Source: Arcobacter iocasae
Lineage (GTDB): Bacteria > Campylobacterota > Campylobacteria > Campylobacterales > Arcobacteraceae
Direction of reading: 5' to 3'
NCBI RefSeq assembly: GCF_042214795.1
Contig: NZ_CP090177.1
Location: forward strand, 2,418,001-2,482,000
DNA: 64,000 nucleotides
Part shown: positions 8,660-18,582 of the stretch, piece by piece
Position numbering within the stretch: the stretch's first letter is position 1
Layout: every line of letters begins with the position of its first letter
The notes under the pieces: model-generated
What the model was told of the DNA's origin: nothing
Database searches by the model: none
What the model saw: only the letters and a program-made list of their open reading frames with translations
Translations under genes and position numbers: made by a program

Positions 8660-11233
8660 GTGTTTTTTAGAATAATATTTTTATGGGTGTTTTTGCACCA
8701 CTTTTTGTTTGCATGTGGAGGTGGCTTTTGGCCAGAGGATTATGAGTTTAAGTTTTTGCACAAAAGAGATTATGCTTTTTCCAATATACAAGATAATTTA
8801 AACTTCTCTTCTACATATAATAATATAGTTATGAACTCAGATAAAGAGGCAAAAAAAGAGAATCTAAAAGAGTGGCAAAAAGAGTTTGGAAAACAGTACT
8901 CCCTAAAACAAATCGAAGAGTTTTTATATGAGGGAAAAAATCTTTCATCGATAAAAAATAAAGAGATAAGAGCTTATATAGATTTTGTAAATTTACAAGC
9001 ACCTTTTGTAACTTCATGGAGAAACTATTATTTAAAATATGGATATAAGGGCAGAAAATTAAAAGAATCAGATGTTGATTTACTGATAAGTAAAGCTATA
9101 TCAAATATATCAAGTACAAAGTCAAAATATTTAAAACAAAGATACTTCTTTTTAGCATTAAGACTTGCACATTATTATAATAAAGATAATGCATATTCAA
9201 TTTATACTGCAAATAAAAAGTTATTGCAAGGAAGTGATTCTATTGTAAAAGATTGGATTCAAGGTTTATATGCTGGGATTTTGATAAAAAATGGTGAAAA
9301 TGTAAAGGGTGTTTATGAATTCACTAAGTTATTTGATAAGTCTAAGTCAAATTGGTATTTGGCATTTTATAATTTTAAAGCAATTAAAACAGACAAGGAT
9401 TGGAATGATTTAGTCTCTCTTGCAAAAGATAAAGATGAAAAAATCAAATTTCTTACTCTAAGAGCTTTAGATGCAAATGCAAATATTGTAGAAGAGCTTA
9501 AAAATATCGCAAAAATTGATCTTAATTCAAAAAATTATGACCTATTATTATTTAGAGAAGTTTTAAAATCACAAGACTTTTTTAATATTTATCCACAAGA
9601 TTCATATTATGAAGTTAAACCTAAAAATATAGATAAATATACTCCTTTGGTAAATTATTTACAAACTGTATCAAAAGATAATATGTACACAGTTGATTTA
9701 GCTTTGGCATATTTCTCTTTTTATAAAGGAGATATCTCTTCTTCAAAAGATTACTTACAAAAAGCATACAAAGAAGTAAAAGGTGATGATATTCACGAAT
9801 TAAATGCTTTAGGCTATATCATTTATTTAAACGGCTTAAAAACTATTAATACAGATATTGAAAATAATATTGCAACTAGACTTGATAAACTGATGACTCA
9901 AAAGTGTAATAAGGACTCAATATTTAAATATACATTTTACAAAGTTAAAGATTTGTATAAAGAAAAAGGTGATGAGTTTAAATACTTTATTGCTTCAAAC
10001 TACAGATACCTAAATATCAATAGTATAAATTTAGAAAAATATGAAAAAATAGAAGAGCTAAAAAATAAAAAAGATAAATCTGGCTTAGAAAAATATATGC
10101 TAGAAAAGATTATCTTTAAGTATAAAGATTTTGATAAATCTTTACAAAAAGCCTATTTTAGTATTTTGATGAATAACTTAGAATTTGAAAAATTACTTAA
10201 AGAATATCCCAATAAGTTAAATTATAAGTTGAGGTTCAATATTTTCAATAACTTAATTGCTGGGAATAATAGAAGAGTATCTCCTACACAGATTACTTTG
10301 AAAGAGACTTTGGAAAAAATAATAAAAATCAAAGAGAATTTAAAGAAAAATCCAAATGATGCTATGAGTAATTATTTGTATGCAACTGCCTTGTATAACT
10401 TAAGTTATTGGGGAAATTCAAATACTCTTACAACAATATACAGAAGTTCATACTCTTTTAAAGAAAAAGAGTTGGAGTTAAGAAAAATAAACCTCTCAAA
10501 TAAATATCTTAACAGAGCACTTGAAAACTCTATAAATAAAGAGTTTAAAGCAAAAGTAACATATATGTTAGCAAAAAATGAACTTGCCTTGTATGATATT
10601 AAGAATTCTACAAAAAGTGAATATAATCAAGAAATAAGTTATAGAACTGACAATTGGTATTCGTTTGGATATGATTTTAAAAATATTCAAAGATATATGG
10701 TAAGTGGATATGGAAAATATTTTGATAAATTAAAAAATGATTTTGATGATACTTCTTATTACCAAGAGCTTATTAAAGAGTGTTCTAATTTACGAAATTA
10801 TCAAAGCACTTTAAAAAAAGTATATGACAAAGATGCCCTTGGGATTTCACTAACAGATCTTGAAAAAGAATTAAGTACTATGTATAAACAAAAAAAGACT
10901 CGTATTGCAAATAAGTATAATACAATCTTTTTTTGGAAGTTGATGGTTCAAGAACCAATCACAAATAAAACAGTTGAAAGCTATAACAATATCGCATATT
11001 ATTTAGAAAAACTACATAGAGAAGAGTACTCTGTATTATTGTTAGAAAAGATATTAGAAAAATATCCAAATAGAGTTGTGGCTTATTATAATCTTGGTGA
11101 TGCATATTGGTCACACTGGAAAAAAGACAAAGCTAAAAGTGCTTATAAAAAGTATATTGAACTTATGATAAAAGAGGGAAAAGAGAAGAAAATACCTCAA
11201 AAAGTAAAAGATAGAGTAGATATAAAAGATTAA
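8660..11233 (+). CDS. Large TPR-containing lipoprotein
   Basis: An 857-residue protein starting at GTG 8660 behind AAGGAAG. The first 19 residues form a lipoprotein signal with lipobox LFAC (Cys19), so it should be exported and lipid-anchored. The rest is an almost entirely helical repeat array. Recognisable tetratricopeptide-type units occur near residues 170-240, around 345-400 and most clearly at the C-terminus (about 765-845, with VVAYYNLGDAYWSHWKKDKA). It is probably cotranscribed with the DUF3142-like gene upstream. It converges on a minus-strand operon of other TPR/Sel1 proteins. It likely scaffolds protein contacts at the envelope; the partner is unknown. Confidence 0.7.
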   Translation: MFFRIIFLWVFLHHFLFACGGGFWPEDYEFKFLHKRDYAFSNIQDNLNFSSTYNNIVMNSDKEAKKENLKEWQKEFGKQYSLKQIEEFLYEGKNLSSIKNKEIRAYIDFVNLQAPFVTSWRNYYLKYGYKGRKLKESDVDLLISKAISNISSTKSKYLKQRYFFLALRLAHYYNKDNAYSIYTANKKLLQGSDSIVKDWIQGLYAGILIKNGENVKGVYEFTKLFDKSKSNWYLAFYNFKAIKTDKDWNDLVSLAKDKDEKIKFLTLRALDANANIVEELKNIAKIDLNSKNYDLLLFREVLKSQDFFNIYPQDSYYEVKPKNIDKYTPLVNYLQTVSKDNMYTVDLALAYFSFYKGDISSSKDYLQKAYKEVKGDDIHELNALGYIIYLNGLKTINTDIENNIATRLDKLMTQKCNKDSIFKYTFYKVKDLYKEKGDEFKYFIASNYRYLNINSINLEKYEKIEELKNKKDKSGLEKYMLEKIIFKYKDFDKSLQKAYFSILMNNLEFEKLLKEYPNKLNYKLRFNIFNNLIAGNNRRVSPTQITLKETLEKIIKIKENLKKNPNDAMSNYLYATALYNLSYWGNSNTLTTIYRSSYSFKEKELELRKINLSNKYLNRALENSINKEFKAKVTYMLAKNELALYDIKNSTKSEYNQEISYRTDNWYSFGYDFKNIQRYMVSGYGKYFDKLKNDFDDTSYYQELIKECSNLRNYQSTLKKVYDKDALGISLTDLEKELSTMYKQKKTRIANKYNTIFFWKLMVQEPITNKTVESYNNIAYYLEKLHREEYSVLLLEKILEKYPNRVVAYYNLGDAYWSHWKKDKAKSAYKKYIELMIKEGKEKKIPQKVKDRVDIKD

Positions 11234-11241
11234 TTTTAAAT

Positions 11242-12960
11242 CTACTTATTCTTCTTTTTTATTTTAAAAAGAAGAATACCTTTACCAGCATTTATTCTTA
11301 AATCATAGAGAGAATCTTTTTCTACAATAAATAAACTTTTTATAAAAAGTCTTATTTTTATATTTTCATTTTCCATATCAAAAATAGCTTTTTGATAGTT
11401 TGTCTTATCTAAATATTCTACTTTATCTTTGCGTAGTTCTTTTACAATAGCTTTTAAATCAAATTTAAAAATTTGCTTTTCTATGTTGATTGTCAATATA
11501 GAATTTTGCATAGAATAATTCAAAGACTTTGCTCCAAATTGCATAGATTTCTTAAGGGAATTAAATACTAAATCAGCCACATAATCATAGCCTGTAGAGC
11601 TTATAGCAATGTTATTAAGAGAAATATTTTTTAAATATTTTGGTTGTAATAAAGTATATTTGTTTGTATATTGCACATTGATATATTTCAAAGCTTCTTC
11701 TTTAGATGATATATTTTTATCAAATAGTTTACTAAGAGCATTTTTACTTATATCTTTATTTACAAGATACTTGATTGTTTCACTAATTGCAATTTTTTGG
11801 GATGTGGGAAGCTCTTCTTTCGTAGCTATTACTTTATTATTTATATACATATTATTTTTGATCAATATAGTTTTAAGTCGATTAAGCTGAGAATTTATTG
11901 ATATATCTTTAGCATTAAATGGACTAATTGATGTAAATAGACTTAGTAAAAAAAGTGAAATAAGTGCATTTTTTATACTAAAATTTTTTTTAATAAGTTC
12001 ATATAAAAATAAATATGTAAACCAAATACTACACATGATTAATAAATATCTCAATACTGTAAATCCGTATTGTTCTACTCTTGTATAAATTGCTATATTT
12101 AAAAAAATGATAGGAACTATCATCAGATAGATGAAATATTTGTTTAAAAAGTTACTTATTTTATTGTGATTGTTTAATCCTACAAGTAAACTTTTTAATA
12201 AAATACCAATAGTCAAAAAAAGACATATAATGGTAGATAATTCACCTTTAGGTAACTCTTGTAAAAATATAATCTTTGCAAAATAAATATAAAGAATAGA
12301 AGCATAAATCAAAATTATTGGTGATAAGATATTTTTAATAAGTAGCAAAAATGCATTATCATATTTAAAATTTATAGTATTTAAAAAGTCATCTTTTAAT
12401 ATATTAGATAGTGCAAGAAGTGGAAATAAAACAGTGAAAATTGTTATTGCTATATCATAGTGATAAAGTTTATTAAAATGCATATTAAATAGATATATTA
12501 GTGTGAAAATTATTGATTCAATTCCTGCAAATAATATGAGTGAGCTAAGTAGGGCAAAACTAATAGTTGAGAGTAATACTAGGTTGAATAATAAAATATC
12601 TTCATTGGAAGAATTTCTAAATAAAAAAGGTGCAAAACTTAAAAGTAAAAGAGTGCTAAGGAAAAATATAAATTCTGATTGAGTATATACAAATACACAC
12701 AAAAATACAGCTAAAAAAGACAATACCCATACAATAGTTTTATATAATATAGATAATCTTTTTTTATAAAAAAATAGATGTATAGAAACTGAAACAATCA
12801 TCATAAATAATGAATAATAAAATTCAGATGTTAAAGTAGTTCCTTTATGATTACCGTAAATTCCTAAGAATAGAGTAGTTCCCATAAATATAAATATTGA
12901 GGGGAACTTTGAAAATATATCCTTAGAGAAGTGATTTTTTAACTTATGTACCAATGCCAA
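11242..12960 (-). CDS. DUF4153-like multi-pass membrane protein
   Basis: A 572-residue protein with about eleven hydrophobic helices in the first 350 residues and a soluble C-terminal domain of about 220 residues. The stretch with DNAFLLLIKNILSPIILIY, then FAKIIFLQELPKGELS and TRVEQYGFTVLRYLL, matches the DUF4153 family pattern (YxxAFxLL...ELPKG...YGxTxxRY). The function of the family is not established. The start is TTG at 12960 behind AAAAGG, one base after the stop of the last Sel1-paralogue gene, so it is the final gene of that five-gene operon. The tight coupling suggests that the membrane protein and the four exported repeat proteins work together. Confidence 0.72.
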   Translation of the reverse strand: MALVHKLKNHFSKDIFSKFPSIFIFMGTTLFLGIYGNHKGTTLTSEFYYSLFMMIVSVSIHLFFYKKRLSILYKTIVWVLSFLAVFLCVFVYTQSEFIFFLSTLLLLSFAPFLFRNSSNEDILLFNLVLLSTISFALLSSLILFAGIESIIFTLIYLFNMHFNKLYHYDIAITIFTVLFPLLALSNILKDDFLNTINFKYDNAFLLLIKNILSPIILIYASILYIYFAKIIFLQELPKGELSTIICLFLTIGILLKSLLVGLNNHNKISNFLNKYFIYLMIVPIIFLNIAIYTRVEQYGFTVLRYLLIMCSIWFTYLFLYELIKKNFSIKNALISLFLLSLFTSISPFNAKDISINSQLNRLKTILIKNNMYINNKVIATKEELPTSQKIAISETIKYLVNKDISKNALSKLFDKNISSKEEALKYINVQYTNKYTLLQPKYLKNISLNNIAISSTGYDYVADLVFNSLKKSMQFGAKSLNYSMQNSILTINIEKQIFKFDLKAIVKELRKDKVEYLDKTNYQKAIFDMENENIKIRLFIKSLFIVEKDSLYDLRINAGKGILLFKIKKKNK

Positions 12961-12961
12961 C

Positions 12962-14902
12962 TTATTTTGCCTTTTCTATATTTGCTTTTTCATACCACTG
13001 TTTTGCAAGTTCTGAATCGCTTTTTATTGAACCTTTTCCTATTTCATATATTTTTGCTATGTATTTAGCTACATCTTTGTTTTTATCTAGTTCATATGAT
13101 TTTTTATAATATTCTAAAGCTTTATTCATATCTTTTTTTAGTATTTGTATATAACCTTCTTCATAATATTTAGCCATATAAGCATAACAAACTCCCTCTC
13201 CTAAGGCAACACATTTTTTAAAATAGTCAATTGCTATAGCGTGATCTAATGTTTGACGATAGTATATTCCAAGTGTCATATAGGCTAGTGGATAACCCAA
13301 TTTTGCTGATGCTTTATAATAATACATAGCTTTTCTATTGTCTATTTTACCAAACATTCCTGATTCATACATTTTTGCTATGAAATACTCTTTACCACCT
13401 GGTTTTTTGTTTTTTTCAATTTTATCTGCTTGTGCTAAAATAAGACCACTTTTTACATCACCTAGTTTGATGGCTTGATTTAGATAATTTCTAGCAAGTT
13501 TATTATCATTGATTTTATTTTGTTCATACAAATCTCTTAGAGTTAAGATATTTTTTTCTTTTATCTCTTTTGTTTCTATTTTTTCTCTTAGTTTTGTATA
13601 CTCTTTATATAAAATAGGAGATTTACCAATGGCATTTCTTAGTTTAGATATAAGATATGGTTTGTTACTATTTAAGATAATTTTTTGCCATTTTCTATTT
13701 ACTACTGCCACATCAGGGTCATAATAGCCATATGTATCTCCAGATGAAAATGGACTAGTAGATTTCTTTTTAAAAGGTTTAATTGCCAGTTCTATCATGG
13801 CATTTTCGTTGCCTTTTTTTGCCAACTCATTTAATATTTTCATTGCTTTTTCTTTATCTCTATTGTTAAATAAATAATCAGCCAAAGCTCTTTTTGATTC
13901 GTTGAGGTTTAAAAGCTTTTTTTCTAAAGCAAGATATGCATCTTTATATTTTACATTTTTTAGATAAATCTCTAAAAGCTCTTTTGTAGCATCATAACTA
14001 TCTAATAAAGCAGCTTTTTGTAAAAACCCAACTATTAGGTCTTCATTTTGTGTTGTTTTATATGCTTGAATTGCTTCATAAATCTTAGCCTTATTATAAT
14101 AATATGATATAGCTTTTGTATCATCAAGTTTTGTTACATCTGTATTATCTATTTTTAAAGCTTTTTCATAAAACTTTTTACCTTCATCAGCTTTATATTT
14201 TCCATAAAAAAAATCAGCAGTTACTACAAGTAAATTATAATCATCTAAAGCATATATCTCATCTGCTTTTTCTTTGACTTTTTTCATATCATATGTATTA
14301 TATAAAGTGTCTAATTCTAAAAGCTTATCAAGATTAGGTGCTTTAAAATTTAGTTGTTTTATAAGCTTACTTGTTAGTCTCGCCCTTAGAAGTCTTTCGT
14401 ATGATGTAGTTTTAGTATCTAATAAATACTTAGTATATAAATCAATTAGTCTTTGTTCTTTCGCACTTTTAATAGCATCATCAAAAAATTTTTTTAATTC
14501 TTTGTTATTTGTTACTTCTTCCAGTACTTGCTCAGTTGTTACATATTTATCAATCAACATATATACAGCTTCTTTGTTTCCAAGTTTAATGGCTTTATTT
14601 AAAAGTACTATATAATTTTTGATACCATCACTAAACATATCTTGGTATTTACCATAAACATTTGCAAAAGCGATAATATCTTTAGTATCCTTACTTTTTA
14701 ATACTAAATCATACCATTTTGTATAAAAATCAACTCCCTCTTTTGTTTGAGGAAATAAGTAGATTTTATTTAACTCAAGCATTGCTTGTACATCTTTTTT
14801 ATTTGCTTTTTTTATGAGTGTTTGTTTACTTTGTACTTGAGAAGCATTAGCATATGTTGTTATTATAAATATATTAATAAGTATAAAAAATAGTATTCTC
14901 AT
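12962..14902 (-). CDS. Exported Sel1/TPR-repeat protein, paralogue 4 of 4
   Basis: A 646-residue protein with a cleavable-type signal peptide (ends near YANA, residue about 20) and no lipobox Cys. The body carries a conserved N-terminal block (ALL/LIKKANK...AMLELNKIYLFPQTKEG) shared with the three upstream genes, the ESKRALAD block in the middle, and Sel1-like repeats at the C-terminus (about residues 500-640: KAMYYYKASAKLGYPLAY, KALEYYKKSYE). Sel1 repeats build alpha-solenoid scaffolds for protein binding. Its ATG shares one base with the preceding stop (TAATG), which implies translational coupling. It is most similar to paralogue 3, with near-identical signal peptides. Confidence 0.72.
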   Translation of the reverse strand: MRILFFILINIFIITTYANASQVQSKQTLIKKANKKDVQAMLELNKIYLFPQTKEGVDFYTKWYDLVLKSKDTKDIIAFANVYGKYQDMFSDGIKNYIVLLNKAIKLGNKEAVYMLIDKYVTTEQVLEEVTNNKELKKFFDDAIKSAKEQRLIDLYTKYLLDTKTTSYERLLRARLTSKLIKQLNFKAPNLDKLLELDTLYNTYDMKKVKEKADEIYALDDYNLLVVTADFFYGKYKADEGKKFYEKALKIDNTDVTKLDDTKAISYYYNKAKIYEAIQAYKTTQNEDLIVGFLQKAALLDSYDATKELLEIYLKNVKYKDAYLALEKKLLNLNESKRALADYLFNNRDKEKAMKILNELAKKGNENAMIELAIKPFKKKSTSPFSSGDTYGYYDPDVAVVNRKWQKIILNSNKPYLISKLRNAIGKSPILYKEYTKLREKIETKEIKEKNILTLRDLYEQNKINDNKLARNYLNQAIKLGDVKSGLILAQADKIEKNKKPGGKEYFIAKMYESGMFGKIDNRKAMYYYKASAKLGYPLAYMTLGIYYRQTLDHAIAIDYFKKCVALGEGVCYAYMAKYYEEGYIQILKKDMNKALEYYKKSYELDKNKDVAKYIAKIYEIGKGSIKSDSELAKQWYEKANIEKAK

Positions 14903-16620
14903 TATTTAGCCCCTAGTTTTTTTAGTGTATTTTTTGCCATGTTAATATTTGATTTTCTAAGCCATTGTTTTGCTAATTCTAAATTCTTTTTCACACCAGC
15001 TCCGCCTACTAAGTATATTTGACCGATGTTATTAGCTGCATAATCATTTTTATTTATACTATATGCTTTTTTATAGTATTTTATGGCTTCGCTTAGATTT
15101 TGTTTTGTATCCAAACCTAAGTGATTGTAATAACCTACATAGAAATAACAACTAGGATTATCAAAAAGAGTGCATCTTTGAGCATATTTCATTGCTTCTT
15201 TGTAGTTCTTTTGCTCATGATATATTATTCTTAGTTTATCTATTGCTCTTGAAGATCCTGCCTTAGCTGCTATTTCATAATATTCTATAGCTTTTTTTAT
15301 ATCTTTTGATTTGTAATAAGAATAAGCCAAATCATTTATTGCTGAAATCTTTCCTTCACTTGCCAGTTTTTCAAGTATTTCATTAGATTTTACTTTATCT
15401 CTTTTATCATATATATAAAAATTTGCCAAATCATTACTACTTTTTTCATCTCCTAATTTTGAAGCTGTTTCTAGATATTTCTCAGATAGTTTTTTATTCT
15501 TTCTTTTATAATAATTAGATAATTCTCTTAGTGTGTAGATATTTTGTTCTTTTATCTCTTTTTCTTCTAATTTTTCTCTTAAATCCTTATATATATCATA
15601 GGTAATTATATTGTTTGAGATTGTAGTTCTTAGTTTAGATATCAAATAAGGTTTATTATCATTTATAATAAATTCTTGCCATTTTAGAGCTCCTTTTGAA
15701 TCATCAAGTAAATAGTTAGTATTTTTTGGTATTGGCTTTGCGACTATTTTTATATTTGGATCTTCATAGACTTTTTTTGTTGCATCACTTAGAATTCCCA
15801 AAATTCTTTCTTCTGAATCAGTAAGTTTTTCCTTTGAATCTCTTTTAATATCGTATCTAAATCCATTTCTTGGTTTCGTTGCTAGAGTTGCTATTGCATC
15901 AGCATTTCCTTGTTTTGCTAACTCTTCTAAAAGTTGAATTCCTTTTGTTTTATTTATATACTCATAAAAAAAATCTGCTAGTGCTCTTTTTGATTCATTT
16001 AGTTTTAATGCTTTTTTCTCAAAAGCTAAATAGTCATCTAGATATTTTTTATCTTTTAGATATTTTTTTAAAAGATATCTTGTGGCAAGATAGTTATCTT
16101 TTAAAGCAGCCTTTTTTAAATTTTTTATATCCATAGTGCTGTATTCATTCGATTTTTTGATAACTATATCTTTTGGGTTTACTTTTTTAACTATTCTTTC
16201 ATAGAACTTCTTTGGTTTTTCATAATTGTCAACTACACGGCTAAAGTCCATATCATTTTTATATTGATTAACTAAAATAATTGCCGCATTTTTATTGCCA
16301 AGTTTATCAGCTGCTTCTAAAAGGTCTATATATTTTAACTCACCATTTATAAACATACTTTTGTATTCGTTATATACTTTTGCAAAGCTCAGTAGATCTT
16401 TTGACTTATTATTTTTTAATACAAGGTTATACCACTTTTTATAAAACTCAAAACCCTCTTTTGTTTGAGGGAATAAATATATTTTATTAAGCTCAATCAT
16501 AGCTTGGATATTTCCCTTATTTGCTTTTTTGATAAGTGCTTCTTTACTTGATATTTCTGAAGCATTTGTATAAGTTGTAAATATAAATAGATTAATTAAT
16601 ATAAATAAAATTATTTTCAT
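14902..16620 (-). CDS. Exported Sel1/TPR-repeat protein, paralogue 3 of 4
   Basis: A 572-residue protein with a signal peptide ending near TNA (residue about 20) and no lipobox. It has the shared N-terminal block (LIKKANKGNIQAMIELNK then FPQTKEGFEFY), the LNESKRALADFFY block and C-terminal Sel1 repeats (AIEYYEIAAKAGSSRA; SEAIKYYKKAY). It is about 75-90 residues shorter than its siblings, with the part between the N-terminal block and the ESKRALAD block compressed. The gap to the preceding gene is three bases and the overlap with the next is one base. It is probably periplasmic. Exact function unknown. Confidence 0.72.
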   Translation of the reverse strand: MKIILFILINLFIFTTYTNASEISSKEALIKKANKGNIQAMIELNKIYLFPQTKEGFEFYKKWYNLVLKNNKSKDLLSFAKVYNEYKSMFINGELKYIDLLEAADKLGNKNAAIILVNQYKNDMDFSRVVDNYEKPKKFYERIVKKVNPKDIVIKKSNEYSTMDIKNLKKAALKDNYLATRYLLKKYLKDKKYLDDYLAFEKKALKLNESKRALADFFYEYINKTKGIQLLEELAKQGNADAIATLATKPRNGFRYDIKRDSKEKLTDSEERILGILSDATKKVYEDPNIKIVAKPIPKNTNYLLDDSKGALKWQEFIINDNKPYLISKLRTTISNNIITYDIYKDLREKLEEKEIKEQNIYTLRELSNYYKRKNKKLSEKYLETASKLGDEKSSNDLANFYIYDKRDKVKSNEILEKLASEGKISAINDLAYSYYKSKDIKKAIEYYEIAAKAGSSRAIDKLRIIYHEQKNYKEAMKYAQRCTLFDNPSCYFYVGYYNHLGLDTKQNLSEAIKYYKKAYSINKNDYAANNIGQIYLVGGAGVKKNLELAKQWLRKSNINMAKNTLKKLGAK

Positions 16621-16623
16621 TTC

Positions 16624-18582
16624 TTATTTTCCATTTTTTTTAGTGTTTTTTTTACTACTTTCATTGAGTAAGTCTTCATATGTCTGTACTTTTTTTGGTA
16701 CAACTTTTTTATACCAATTCTTACCTTCTTTTTCATTTTGATAGATATCTTCAAGAGCAGAATATGCTCCTGAACTTCCTAATTCAGAAGCTTTTTTATA
16801 GTATTTTATCGCCTTTTTTTTGTCTCTTTTTACGATTTTCCCAATTTTATAAGTTCCGCCTAATCTATAAAGTAAGTTTGCATTTTTATCTTCTATTGCT
16901 TTATTGATATAAATTTCGCCTTGTTCTTGATTATAAGTAGGACAATCAGGACAAATGTAATAAACAATAATATCTTCTAAAGCACTTTTATCACCATTTT
17001 CATATGCTTTTTTATAGTAGTATAAAGATTTATTTACATCTTCTTTTGTATTACCTGATGGTGCATAACTATATGCAGTTCCCAACTCTTTATAAGCTTT
17101 TATATCGCCTTGTTTTATGAGTTCATTGTATATTGCTATTCTTTTTTTAGATTCTTTCTTATCGTAGTAGTTATACTTATTTGCAAGAAGATATTTACTT
17201 TCAACATCGCCAAATGAAGCAGCTTTTTGTAAATAAGGTATTGCCTCATCTTTTTCGATATTAGTGCTAAATTTTGTATTTTTGGCTAACTCTTTGAGTA
17301 CAGTGATATTATTGTTTTCAATTTGTTTTTGAATGATTTTGTTTTTAAACTCAATATCTTCTCTATAAACAAGATATGGTTTTAACATCTCTTTTAAATA
17401 GACTTGATCACTATTTAAAACAAAGTTTTTCCACTTATCGATGAGGGCATCTTTTTCAGGATTAAACTCTTTACTTTTATAACTTCGTGCTAAACTTATA
17501 ATAGCTTGGCTATTATTTTTTTGTGCTAGTTCATTTAAAAGTGTATCACCTTCAGTGATTCGATTTTGTTTATAGTAAAAGTCTGCCAATGCTCTTTTTG
17601 ATTCATTTAGCTTTAGAATTTTTTGTTTTAAATCAAAATATGCTTGAGTATTTTTTTCTTTTACAAAGATTTCCAATAGTTGTTCTGTTGCTTTATAATT
17701 ATCTAACAAAGCAGCTTTTGTAAGATGAAATATGATTTGTTCTTTGTATTTATGTTTTGAGGTATCAATTATTTTATACTCATTTGCTAAGTTAAAATGT
17801 GCAAGGGAATCTTTATCATTTAGTTTTACAGCTTTTTCAAGGTATGCTTTTGCTCTGTACCATCTTGCATCATCAAATAGTACATTTGCCATACCTGATA
17901 TAAGTTTTGGATCATTTGAATTTATTGTATCTTTTATTATCTCATTGTATTCAAGACCTTTTTCTCTTGGATGTAAATATATAAGATGTGTATAAAAAAG
18001 CTTATCATTTAGTGATAATGAATTAAAATACTCTTTATTAGTCTTTGTGATTACTTTTTCTATCTTCTTTGCTTCATCTTTTTGACGAGTAAATAGATAT
18101 ATATTATGAAGTGTTATGAGTTTATCTTGATTCTTTTCTTTTATGATTTTTTCTGATATTTTTTTGAGTTTGTCATATTGCTTGTTTCGAATAAGATGAG
18201 AAGACAATTTGTATAAAGCTTTTTGACTTCCTAAATCTACAGCAGCTTCTAATATTTTTTCATATTTTTCATCTGCGTTTATAAACATCTTTTCATATTT
18301 AGTAAAGATAGGATAAAACTCCATAATATCTTCAGTATTATTACTTTTTAAAACAAGAGGGTACCATTTATTGTATAACTCTAAGCCTTCTTTAGTCTCA
18401 GGAAATAAATAGACTCTATTTAACTCTATCATAGCTTTTATATCACCTTTATTTGCCTTTGATATAAGAGTATTCTTTTGCGTTGTTGGTATGATTGTAG
18501 AGTTAGTTTCAAGATTATTATTTGCACAACTTGCGAATAATAATACTATTAAGAATAAACTTATAACTTTTATTTTATTCAT
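16624..18582 (-). CDS. Sel1/TPR-repeat lipoprotein, paralogue 2 of 4
   Basis: A 652-residue protein with a lipoprotein signal (lipobox FASC, Cys19). The shared block LISKANKGDIKAMIELNR...FPETKEGLELYNKWYP follows, then TPR-like units around residues 225-300, LNESKRALADFYY near 350, and Sel1-type repeats toward the C-terminus (KKAIKYYKKASELGSSGAY). The last 30 residues are Lys/Ser/Asn-rich. Its first eight bases overlap the end of the preceding gene in the ATGAATAA arrangement. As a lipoprotein it differs in predicted location from paralogues 3 and 4. Confidence 0.73.
   Translation of the reverse strand: MNKIKVISLFLIVLLFASCANNNLETNSTIIPTTQKNTLISKANKGDIKAMIELNRVYLFPETKEGLELYNKWYPLVLKSNNTEDIMEFYPIFTKYEKMFINADEKYEKILEAAVDLGSQKALYKLSSHLIRNKQYDKLKKISEKIIKEKNQDKLITLHNIYLFTRQKDEAKKIEKVITKTNKEYFNSLSLNDKLFYTHLIYLHPREKGLEYNEIIKDTINSNDPKLISGMANVLFDDARWYRAKAYLEKAVKLNDKDSLAHFNLANEYKIIDTSKHKYKEQIIFHLTKAALLDNYKATEQLLEIFVKEKNTQAYFDLKQKILKLNESKRALADFYYKQNRITEGDTLLNELAQKNNSQAIISLARSYKSKEFNPEKDALIDKWKNFVLNSDQVYLKEMLKPYLVYREDIEFKNKIIQKQIENNNITVLKELAKNTKFSTNIEKDEAIPYLQKAASFGDVESKYLLANKYNYYDKKESKKRIAIYNELIKQGDIKAYKELGTAYSYAPSGNTKEDVNKSLYYYKKAYENGDKSALEDIIVYYICPDCPTYNQEQGEIYINKAIEDKNANLLYRLGGTYKIGKIVKRDKKKAIKYYKKASELGSSGAYSALEDIYQNEKEGKNWYKKVVPKKVQTYEDLLNESSKKNTKKNGK

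Noticed and set aside
11251..11275. TTCTTCTTTTTT/AAAAAGAAGAA hairpin as a terminator for the TPR lipoprotein gene
   Set aside because: It lies inside the coding region of the convergent DUF4153-like gene, where it encodes the Lys-rich C-terminus, and has no T-tract after the stem on the plus strand. It may still help termination but cannot be claimed.
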